This document shows positions 52,853 through 60,834 of a DNA stretch of 64,000 nt, one piece after another. The notes under the pieces were generated by a model, which saw only the letters and a list, made by a program, of their open reading frames with translations, had not been told where the DNA came from and ran no database searches. Position 1 is the stretch's first letter. Every line of letters starts with the position of its first letter. Source of the DNA: Candidatus Woesearchaeota archaeon (lineage in GTDB: Archaea; Nanobdellota; Nanobdellia; Woesearchaeales; JAFGUC01). The DNA lies in contig JAFGUC010000006.1 of assembly GCA_016938695.1 (NCBI GenBank), forward strand, positions 124,001 to 188,000, written 5' to 3'. The translations under genes and the position numbers were made by a program.

Positions 52853-54951
52853 ATAGTATAAAGCTTATCTTAGAAAAAATATTGGATCTAATAAAAGAGG
52901 TGGAAGTTTACGAGTTTTACAAGGAAGATTTAATTGAAAAACTCGAAACAATTAATAAACGATATCTTAGGGCCGAAATTGATTTCGATGAATATGAAAG
53001 TTTTCTAAGGGGATTATTGGGAAACAAATCTAAACAGGAATTAATTCGTTATTACAATTCTTACATTTTTTATTTGTTGAAAAAGATAGAATTTTACAAT
53101 TCTCAAGTATTTTACATTGCTTATCATGATGAATTATATAAGAATTTGAAACTTCCTGAGGAAGTTGAAAATCAATTAAGGCATTTGCAGAAGGTTCAAG
53201 AGGATTCAAAGGTATCTGCGCTTTCTGTTAAAGGTAAACATTTAGAAAAACAAAAACTTGCCGAGCTTAAGAAAGATTTTTCAGAAGTCAAAAAACAAAA
53301 TACTGATTTATTTTTTTCAGTTAAGAAAAAAATTTTAGATGTTATTTTGTTTAGAGATGGAAATGAAAGAAAATTAAAATTAAGTCTTAAGACTCAAAAA
53401 ATAGAACAACAGTTGGATTCTGAGCGTAAATCTCTTCAAAATAGTGTTTATGATGAAGATTTTGAAAAGAAGTTAGAAAGTGAATTAGATAAAAAAACTT
53501 TAGCTAAAGAAAGTAAGAGTTTTAAGAATTCTTCAAAATTAGTAAATGGTCAAGCAGATATAGCGAAACGTTCTTTTGATAGTGTTTATGATCGTATGAA
53601 AGACGATTTTGAACGTTTAGTTCCAAAACCAATGGAACTTGATCAACTTCCTGATATTCCAAGTCCTACAACTCACAGTGTAATTAAATATGTTCAATCT
53701 TTAGCTGAAAATTTTAAAATAAAAATTGGATTGAAAAAAGAATCTAGTGAGTTGGCAGATGAATTTAAAAAATTAGGTCTTCCTACAAAAGGTGAATTGG
53801 ATTCGATTGTTTCTAATGTTTCTGTTCGTGAAGGTAGAATTAAGAAAGCTAAACAATCTGACGACGGAGTTTTAAAAGAGGATGACTTTATGTCTTCTGA
53901 AACTCATATTGGAGATAGTTTAATTTCTTTAGCAAGCAAAAAAGGAAAAGAGAAGAAATCTTCAGAAGTCACTGATACTAATTTGATGAAGGAAGCACAT
54001 CATATGAGGTTGCTTTTGGAAAGTCAAGAAAAAGAGCGGCAAAAAGAAGAGGATTTCTGGGTTAAATATAATTTTGTTGATAGATTTTTGAATATATATG
54101 TGAAGAAATTTAGTTTATATTTTATTGATAGTTTTCCTGGTTTATTTAAGAATTTGTATGAATATATGCGATTTGCAGACATCAAGATGTTGTCAAATAC
54201 GTATGTGAACATTATGATTTTCATGACTTTTTGTGTAGCTGTTGTTGCATTTCCATTGTCTTTAATCTTTAATATCGGAACAGGAATTATTTTTTTCAAG
54301 GCAATTCTCAATGCAATTTTCACTTCACTATTTTTAGGAGTCTTGACATTTTTAGTTGTGTATAATTATCCTTCATTTAAGATTAAATCAAGACGAAGAA
54401 GTATTAATAGTAATTTACCTTTCGCAATAAACCACATGTCAGCGGTTGCAGCAAGTGGAGTTCCACCTAACACAATGTTTAAATTAATTGCTATGTCTGA
54501 TGAGTATGGTGAGGTATCAAAAGAGGTTAGAAAAATTGCTGATTATGTAGCTTTATTTGGTTACGATATTTTGACTGCAATAAAACAAGTTTCATCAACT
54601 ACGCCTGCAAGATCATTAAAAGAATTTTTTGATGGATTTGTTGCAACGGTTGAAGCTGGTGGAAATCTTGTTGATTACTTGAAACAAAAATCTGATGAGA
54701 CTATGTTGTCTTATAATTTGGAAAGGCAAAAATATAATGAAACAATTTCAACGTACTCAGATATTTATACTGGTATCATGGTTGCAGCTCCATTATTTTT
54801 CATGTCCACTTTATCAATTGTTAATTTGCTTGGTGGTAAAGTTGGAGATTTAGATGTTAATTCATTATTGGCGTATGCTATTTATTTGTTTTTACCGTTG
54901 ATTAATGTAGGATTTTTGATATTCGTACATTTCAATCAACCAGAGGTATAA
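52849..54951 (+). CDS. TadC/FlaJ-like platform protein with long coiled-coil N-terminus
   Basis: A 700-residue protein. Residues 1-400 are highly charged and helical (long coiled coils, Lys/Glu-rich), unusual for the family. Residues about 440-700 are a T2SSF platform domain: two membrane helices near 460-505, INHMSAVAASGVPPNTMFKLI, FDGFVATVEAGGNLVDYL, and two helices at the C-terminus. It anchors the ATPase and pilin extraction at the membrane. The cytoplasmic extension could contact the ATPase or the small protein before it. Confidence 0.87.
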   Translation: MNSIKLILEKILDLIKEVEVYEFYKEDLIEKLETINKRYLRAEIDFDEYESFLRGLLGNKSKQELIRYYNSYIFYLLKKIEFYNSQVFYIAYHDELYKNLKLPEEVENQLRHLQKVQEDSKVSALSVKGKHLEKQKLAELKKDFSEVKKQNTDLFFSVKKKILDVILFRDGNERKLKLSLKTQKIEQQLDSERKSLQNSVYDEDFEKKLESELDKKTLAKESKSFKNSSKLVNGQADIAKRSFDSVYDRMKDDFERLVPKPMELDQLPDIPSPTTHSVIKYVQSLAENFKIKIGLKKESSELADEFKKLGLPTKGELDSIVSNVSVREGRIKKAKQSDDGVLKEDDFMSSETHIGDSLISLASKKGKEKKSSEVTDTNLMKEAHHMRLLLESQEKERQKEEDFWVKYNFVDRFLNIYVKKFSLYFIDSFPGLFKNLYEYMRFADIKMLSNTYVNIMIFMTFCVAVVAFPLSLIFNIGTGIIFFKAILNAIFTSLFLGVLTFLVVYNYPSFKIKSRRRSINSNLPFAINHMSAVAASGVPPNTMFKLIAMSDEYGEVSKEVRKIADYVALFGYDILTAIKQVSSTTPARSLKEFFDGFVATVEAGGNLVDYLKQKSDETMLSYNLERQKYNETISTYSDIYTGIMVAAPLFFMSTLSIVNLLGGKVGDLDVNSLLAYAIYLFLPLINVGFLIFVHFNQPEV

Positions 54952-55881
54952 ATGGAAATCTTAGGAGTAAAAATAGAGAAAAAACATTATATTGGGTTTT
55001 CATTAGGTGGAACTTTATTAATTGTTGATGTTGTTTCTTATTTTGGTAGTCTGTGGTTTTTTCCAGGAATAATATTATCTATTATTGTAGGTTTATTTCC
55101 TATTTTATCAGATTATTTTAATAATGTAAAATTACAAAATATTTATGAAATTGCATTTTTGGATTTTGTTAGAAATTTGGTTGGAGCAGTAAAAAGTGGT
55201 ATGCCAATTTCTGCAGCGATTATAGATGCAAGTAAAAATAATTATGGTCCTTTGACGCCACACGTGCATAAATTGGCTCACCAAGTTGAATGGTCTATTC
55301 CTATTCATAAGGCTTTATTGAATTTTGCAAATTCAATAGGAAACAGAATTATTGAACGAGCAATTTCTACTGTTATTGAAGCTGAAATGGCGGGTGGTAA
55401 CATTGAAGATGTACTTGATTCTATTACTAAGTCTTTAATTTCTATCAAAGAGATTAAGATGAAGCGAGATTCAAGTGTTCATTCACAAGTTGTTCAGAGT
55501 TATGTTATATTTGTTATTTTTTTAGGAGTTATGATTGTTATTCAGAATTTGCTAATTCCTTACATTTCATCTTTATCAACTTCTGGTGCTGTTGATGAGT
55601 TTGGAGATTTAGGTGGTGGTTCTTCTCAGGCTACAATTGATTTTGGGAAACGAGTTGAAATTGATTATTCTAGTTTACCTGCTTTTGTTACAAGTATTGT
55701 AAAATGGATTGTAAGTTTTCAAACGATGTTTATGATGCTTGCATTGTTCCAAGGATTCTTCTCAGGTCTTGTTTTAGGTCAATTGGCAACAGGTTCAGCA
55801 AAACAAGGTATTAAACACAGCTTTATTTTGACATTGATTGCATTTTTGGCGATTACAATATCGCAAGCTATTATGGGGTAA
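54952..55881 (+). CDS. TadC/FlaJ-like platform protein
   Basis: A 309-residue T2SSF platform protein: membrane helices near residues 15-50, then FVRNLVGAVKSGMPISAAI, the helical core ending ISTVIEAEMAGGNIEDVL, and C-terminal helices. It abuts the previous platform gene (1 bp), so the machine has two platform subunits, as in Tad systems. It closes the pilus operon. Confidence 0.9.
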   Translation: MEILGVKIEKKHYIGFSLGGTLLIVDVVSYFGSLWFFPGIILSIIVGLFPILSDYFNNVKLQNIYEIAFLDFVRNLVGAVKSGMPISAAIIDASKNNYGPLTPHVHKLAHQVEWSIPIHKALLNFANSIGNRIIERAISTVIEAEMAGGNIEDVLDSITKSLISIKEIKMKRDSSVHSQVVQSYVIFVIFLGVMIVIQNLLIPYISSLSTSGAVDEFGDLGGGSSQATIDFGKRVEIDYSSLPAFVTSIVKWIVSFQTMFMMLALFQGFFSGLVLGQLATGSAKQGIKHSFILTLIAFLAITISQAIMG

Positions 55882-55913
55882 AATATTTAAAGAGGGTTTT
55901 TAATATCTTCTTT

Positions 55914-56525
55914 ATGTATGTAATTTTTGATTTTGATGGTGTAATTGTAGATTCTGAAAAAAGCATCTTTAAGTATTTTCAAAAAGAGTTGAAAATTTAT
56001 GAGAATATTGATATTTCTGATATGGACTTTTCTAAAAAAGTTGGATATTCTTCTGAAGATTTCTTAAGACAAGTAACTTTTTTGTCTGAGGATAAAATAA
56101 ATTATTGGGCACATAAACGACGTGAAGTGTTTTTGAATAATGTAAGTTATTATGAAATTATTCCTGGTGTTGTTGAGCAAATCAAAAGATTATCTTTGAA
56201 ATATGAGTTAGCAATTTGTTCAAACTCCTATATTAAATTCATGATTCCTGTGTTGAAACATTATGATGTTTACCAATATTTTAAGTATATTTTTGGAATG
56301 GAAAATACAACTAAACCAAAACCAGATCCCGAGATATATTTGATAGGTAAATCTAAATTTGAAGGTTCTGGATTTGTTATAGAAGATTCAGTTGCAGGTG
56401 TATTATCTGCGAAAAAAGCAGGGTTGACTGTTGTTGCGATAACGACATCTTTTTTAAGATCTGAACTAAATGCCGCAGATTATATTATTGATTCTTTTGT
56501 TGAATTAGAAGGGATAATAGAATGA
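55914..56525 (+). CDS. HAD-superfamily phosphatase (beta-phosphoglucomutase-like)
   Basis: A 203-residue HAD hydrolase. Motif I is FDFDGVIVDSE (nucleophile D7, acid D9), motif II ICSNS, motif III K in TTKPKPDPE, and motif IV VIEDSVAGVLSAKKAG. An alpha-helical cap (residues 18-80) puts it with beta-phosphoglucomutase or phosphoglycolate phosphatase-like enzymes. Substrate unknown, a small phosphorylated metabolite. A TTTAAAG box about 27 bp upstream suggests leaderless mRNA. It overlaps the NFACT gene by 4 bp. Confidence 0.92.
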   Translation: MYVIFDFDGVIVDSEKSIFKYFQKELKIYENIDISDMDFSKKVGYSSEDFLRQVTFLSEDKINYWAHKRREVFLNNVSYYEIIPGVVEQIKRLSLKYELAICSNSYIKFMIPVLKHYDVYQYFKYIFGMENTTKPKPDPEIYLIGKSKFEGSGFVIEDSVAGVLSAKKAGLTVVAITTSFLRSELNAADYIIDSFVELEGIIE

Positions 56526-57301
56526 AAATTGAGTTAGAGATTACAAAAAGTTTAGAAGAAAATGCTTCAGTATATTTTGATAAATCAAAAAAGAATAAGA
56601 AAAAGGTTGACAGTATTTCAAAAGTATTGGATGATTATAATAAAAAATTATTAAAAGCTGAATCAGAAATAATTGAAGTTCCTGATGTTGTTGAAACGGT
56701 TTTAGTTGAGAAATTGTGGTATGAGAAGTTCCATTGGTTTTTTACTAGTGAAGGTTTTTTGGCAATAGGTGGAAGAGATGCTACAACTAACGAAATAATT
56801 ATTAAAAAGCATACTGATAGTAAAGATTTAGTTTTTCACACAGACATGGCTGGTTCTCCTTTTTTTGTTATTAAATCAGATGGTAAAGACGTTGGAGAAG
56901 CTTCTAAGAAAGAGGTTGCGACAGCAGTAGCTTGTTATTCTAAAGCGTGGAAACGTGGAATTTTTGATGCTTCTGTTTTTTATGTGAATCCTGACCAAGT
57001 TTCAAAAACAGCGCAAACTGGAGAATTTTTACCAAAAGGTGCATTTATGATTCGAGGTAAAACTAATTACGTTGATACTGATATGAAATTATCTATTGGT
57101 CTTTTTGAAGGTAAGATAATTGGTGGTCCGATAGAATCTATTTCTTCAAAAACAGAAAACTATTGTGTTGTTATTCCTGGTACTGATAAGACTGGTGCTG
57201 TTGCAAAACAAATTTTTAAGAAACTAAAAGGTGGAGATTTAGATGATATTATTAGATTTCTTCCTGCAGGTGGTTCTAAGATTGTTGATTCCAAGCGGTA
57301 A
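56522..57301 (+). CDS. Standalone NFACT-R (Rqc2/DUF814) domain protein
   Basis: A 259-residue protein. Residues 1-75 are a short coiled coil, and residues 75-200 are the NFACT-R domain (KFHWFFTSEGFLAIGGRDA, then DLVFHTDMAGSPFFVIK, KGAFMIRGKTNYV). Full-length archaeal NFACT/aRqcH proteins of about 600 residues also have an NFACT-N part and helix-hairpin-helix region that bind peptidyl-tRNA-obstructed 50S subunits. Those are missing here, so the gene is a split or minimised version. It overlaps the convergent hydrolase by 26 bp. Confidence 0.88.
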   Translation: MKIELEITKSLEENASVYFDKSKKNKKKVDSISKVLDDYNKKLLKAESEIIEVPDVVETVLVEKLWYEKFHWFFTSEGFLAIGGRDATTNEIIIKKHTDSKDLVFHTDMAGSPFFVIKSDGKDVGEASKKEVATAVACYSKAWKRGIFDASVFYVNPDQVSKTAQTGEFLPKGAFMIRGKTNYVDTDMKLSIGLFEGKIIGGPIESISSKTENYCVVIPGTDKTGAVAKQIFKKLKGGDLDDIIRFLPAGGSKIVDSKR

Positions 57302-58631
57302 GGCTTTTTTTAATTTCTTCAATTGTTTTTTTGTGTTCTGCAATTGTTAAATGGTCTGTGAATATTTTTATAATTGTTTTATTTTTAGCATTGATGTTTT
57401 GAAATATTTCTTCTGGATCTTTTGTTAGTACAATAAAATCATTTGTCATTAGAAGATTTCCATAAATTATTTTTGCGTTAGTTATGTGTATGTTTTGTCC
57501 AATGTTATTCTTACTTGTATTCATTGCTAAGAAATAATCTCTGATTAGATTGGTTGATATTTTATTGTTGCTATTTATTGAAAACGGAATATTCCATATT
57601 ATTTTTTTTAATTCATCAAAAGTAAAATGTGTGATGTTATTTTTTGCAAATTCAATTAATGCTTTTTGTGAATTTTCATTTATTATGTTTGTTAGTGTTA
57701 TGTTTTGATTGAATTCTCCAGGACACCCTATTCCTATTAAGTTTTTTATTATGCTGTTGTTATTTTTTTCGAGATAATAAATTGCACTTCTACATCCGTT
57801 TGAATGTCCAATATATGTTACTGTTGTTTTGTTTGTTATCTGTTTTATTTTTTCGAGATATTTTGGTAATACGTTATTTGTTATATTGTTGAAATTATAA
57901 TTTTCGCAAGTATTACATTCCGTTTTTGGGTTTCCAGTTAATTCAATCTTATATATATGATATCCTTCTTGTGCTAGTTCTTTTGCGAGAGAATACCATG
58001 TGTATAAATTACTCCACAATCCTGATGATAGTATTGTTGGTTGGTAATCTAATATTTGGTTTAATTTTGGTGATGTTTTTGGTTGAATCTGTAACATTTT
58101 ATAGTTACCAACATTTATTGTTTGAGTTTGAGTTGGTTCGAGTATGTTTGTTATATTGTTTATTGCAATATCAAATAATGTTATACTTTTAATTTCACAA
58201 TTATTTGTTTCATTTTTTAGAATACCATATAGTATTGCGAAGTATATTGCGTTTTTGTTTTCAATTTCAATTATTGTCTCGTTGAATTTTTCTTTTTTTA
58301 TGTAGCCAGTATTACAAAAAATTAATTCTTTGTTTATTTTTATTGTGATTTTTTTTTCTTTATTGTCTTGTGTGTAATTGTTATGGTTGAGAAAAAGTTT
58401 TAGTTGTTCTGAGGGAATTATTTCTTGTTGAATATTTATTTTTTTAAAATTGTGTTTTGATATTGTTTTATTTATTATTATGTAGTTCGATATTTCTATT
58501 GAGATGTTTGTGTTTTTTGAGGTTATATTTTTTTCAATTTCTATGTTATTGTTTTGTTGAGTAATGTCAATTATACTTGGAGCAAGTATTTCTTTGACAA
58601 TTACAATTATTGTTAGTATTATTCCTATCAT
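57276..58631 (-). CDS. Secreted alpha/beta hydrolase
   Basis: A 451-residue protein with an N-terminal signal/anchor helix (MIGIILTIIVIVKEILA). After a beta-rich region of about 180 residues, an alpha/beta hydrolase core follows: SSGLWSNLYTWYSLAKEL, then the nucleophile motif YIGHSNGCRSA (GxSxG), a late Asp and a His near ITDHLTI-like (FTDHLTIAEHKK). It probably hydrolyses esters or lipids outside the cell. The frame reaches TTG 58640, but ATG 58631 sits one base after the stop of the upstream gene. Asn sequons are abundant. It is transcribed with the damaged surface gene upstream. Confidence 0.8.
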   Translation of the reverse strand: MIGIILTIIVIVKEILAPSIIDITQQNNNIEIEKNITSKNTNISIEISNYIIINKTISKHNFKKINIQQEIIPSEQLKLFLNHNNYTQDNKEKKITIKINKELIFCNTGYIKKEKFNETIIEIENKNAIYFAILYGILKNETNNCEIKSITLFDIAINNITNILEPTQTQTINVGNYKMLQIQPKTSPKLNQILDYQPTILSSGLWSNLYTWYSLAKELAQEGYHIYKIELTGNPKTECNTCENYNFNNITNNVLPKYLEKIKQITNKTTVTYIGHSNGCRSAIYYLEKNNNSIIKNLIGIGCPGEFNQNITLTNIINENSQKALIEFAKNNITHFTFDELKKIIWNIPFSINSNNKISTNLIRDYFLAMNTSKNNIGQNIHITNAKIIYGNLLMTNDFIVLTKDPEEIFQNINAKNKTIIKIFTDHLTIAEHKKTIEEIKKSLTAWNQQS

Positions 58632-58632
58632 T

Positions 58633-59882
58633 TTATTCAATTGCTGTTAAGACGTAGTTTGTTATGTTCGTGGTAATTATTTCTATGTAATTTTCTGGTT
58701 TTAACTCTGAGAAAAAAATATTGTTAGAAAATTCTTGAGTATTAATTATATTGTCATTAGTTAAGTTTTTGATTGTAATTGTTCCTATATTGTTTGTTGT
58801 GTTAAGTTTTAGTGTTATGTTCTTGTATGATTTTGTTTTTTTTGGATTGAATATTTTGATCGTTATATCGTTATCTATTATTTCGGTTGTTGATAGTTTT
58901 GGTTCTGGAATGTTTTCGTTAATTATTACATATGTTTTATCTTTATACTTATTTGTAAATTCAAACCCTGTACTCGTGTTTTCAGTTGTTATTTGTTTAA
59001 GTTTATTTGTTTCTTCATGTATTGTGTTGTTTGTTATTTTGGAATTGATTATTATGTTGAATTGATTGTTTGCATTTACTTTGAACAGACTATTTAATGT
59101 TGGAATTAGTATTTTTTCATTTGTTGGATTATTTCGTGCATTAAATGTTAGATTTTTATTTTTGTATAGAAAATAATTCAATATTTCTTTTACTGCAATT
59201 TTTGTGTTGCTTATGATTCTTGTTCCTTTTGGAACATTTAATTCTATTGTGATATTTGTAATATTTTTATGGTAATCAATTTTATGATCATTGTTGTAGT
59301 CAAAGTATAATTTGGTTGTTTTGTCTGAAAAATTATTATGCTATTTTGTGTTGTGTATGTTTCGTTTTTTAATTTGGCATCTGTGCAGTAAGAATTCATA
59401 CTGATAAAAGGAATACTTTGTTTTAGTATTGTATTGTTTGTTTGTATTGTTTTTTTTGTGTTGTTTAGAAATGTTATGTGGTGTATACCTTTTTCTAGAA
59501 AATATTCTTTCTCGTAACTGGAGATATCTGGTATTGTACAGATGTGATATTCTTCATAATTGTTCAGTTTGTTATTTTCAGAATATGTTATTTGTTGTAG
59601 AATTATTGGTTTTGTTGATTTAATTCTGCTTCCTTGTTTTAAATTCCAAGGTAAGTTAATTTTTGTTGTATTTTCAATGTTAAATTTATAATCGATTATT
59701 CCGTCGTTATTTATATCACATAGTATTTGTGTGTTGTTGTATAGTTTTGTTATTATGTTTGTTAAATTTGTAGGAATTAAAAAATCACTTCCTGTTGTTG
59801 CAATTGTAGATGTATTTGTTAAGAGAATTAATATAATTAGTTGGATTATTTTGGTCAATTTTTGTCGGTTGTGGTTTGACAT
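58633..59882 (-). pseudogene. Surface protein gene with Ca-binding-like repeats, split by one frameshift
   Basis: Two adjoining frames on the minus strand make one protein of about 416 residues. The first piece (59882 to about 59330) has a signal peptide and DINNDGIIDYKFNIEN; the second piece starts in the other frame and, read upstream of its first start codon, gives YFDYNNDHKIDYHKNI, an internal repeat of the first piece. Restoring one T in the five-T run (A5 on plus, 59328-59332) fuses the frames without a stop. The DxNxDGxxD pattern resembles dockerin or EF-hand-like Ca sites. The break may be a sequencing indel, a true mutation or phase variation in a homopolymer. It lies 1 bp ahead of the hydrolase. 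Confidence 0.75.
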
Positions 59883-60051
59883 ATTGCAATTATTTTTTTT
59901 ATAGTTCTTTATTTTTATTGTATCAACGGGATATTTTTGGTATGTATTTATTATTTTGGTTTGGATTGTGTTTGATTTGTAACATGAGTTTAGAAAGCTT
60001 TATATATGGATATTGCATCTTTATAAATCTGAAAGAGGGGGTTTTTGAGCA

Positions 60052-60834
60052 TTGGCTAAGAAAAGAGGTAGATTGAGGAAATCTCAAAAGAGTAGTTTGG
60101 ATTCTTTGTTTGAGTTTCCTTTGGGTATTAGGTTCTTAGTTATTTTTAGCTTGATTAGTTCTCTGTTATTTCTTATTCTTGCGATTAAATTTCCTTATTT
60201 AGTTTATTTTGGTTTCAATATTGAGGGTTCTTTAGCGCGAATAATTCTCTCTGTGTCTATGATTATGTATTTGGTATTACTGTTTGGTTTAATTTTTGTT
60301 AAACGTTGGGTTTTTTATCTTTCTATTTTTTGGTATGTTCTTAGTCTTGTTGGTTCTTTTTGTTCTCTGTTTTTTCTAGACATGAGTATGTTCGGTTTAT
60401 TATCTGAACTTGTGTTCATTGGTTTATTGGTTGTTTTTTTAATCAATGGTTTAGTGTTGTGGTACTTAGTAATTCGACGTGATTTCTTTTTGTCGAAGAA
60501 GAAATATGTTCATTCAATTGCTGATAAATTTTTTATATTTTTCTTGATTTTTATTTTTATAGTTAGTTCTGTTTTCGGAATTTTTGTATTTATGAATGTC
60601 TTAGGCAAATTGTCATACGCAGTGACTGATTATGGAGCAAAATTGTTGGATTTTAGTTATGTTGACGATGGAATAAATTTTTGTCAATCCGCTGAAGATG
60701 TTGATGTGTGTTTATTGAGTTTTTCAGTAATTTCACGAGATAATTTTCCAGGTACTAGTTTAGTTAGAGTTTGTGAACTAATACAGATGCCATTTTATCG
60801 ATATGTATGTTTTGAGGGTTTGGATATAAGATGA
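60052..60834 (+). CDS. Polytopic membrane protein of unknown function
   Basis: A 260-residue protein. A very basic N-terminus (KKRGRLRKSQKSS) is followed by five or six membrane segments between residues 28 and 185 and an outside C-terminal domain of about 70 residues with several Cys (NFCQSAEDVDVC; CELIQMPFYRYVC). The start is a TTG at 60052 preceded by GAGGGGG; an in-frame stop just upstream rules out extension. TTTATATA and TTTATAAA boxes lie near 59998 and 60020. It overlaps the giant surface gene by 4 bp. Not recognised; possibly a partner of the surface protein. Confidence 0.65.
   Translation: MAKKRGRLRKSQKSSLDSLFEFPLGIRFLVIFSLISSLLFLILAIKFPYLVYFGFNIEGSLARIILSVSMIMYLVLLFGLIFVKRWVFYLSIFWYVLSLVGSFCSLFFLDMSMFGLLSELVFIGLLVVFLINGLVLWYLVIRRDFFLSKKKYVHSIADKFFIFFLIFIFIVSSVFGIFVFMNVLGKLSYAVTDYGAKLLDFSYVDDGINFCQSAEDVDVCLLSFSVISRDNFPGTSLVRVCELIQMPFYRYVCFEGLDIR

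Noticed and set aside
42063-55881. Archaellum (archaeal flagellum) operon
   Set aside because: ATPase, platform and peptidase fit, but no FlaH, FlaF/G or canonical flagellin genes are present, there are two platform proteins, and large Ig-like proteins replace them. A pilus/Tad-like system is the better reading.
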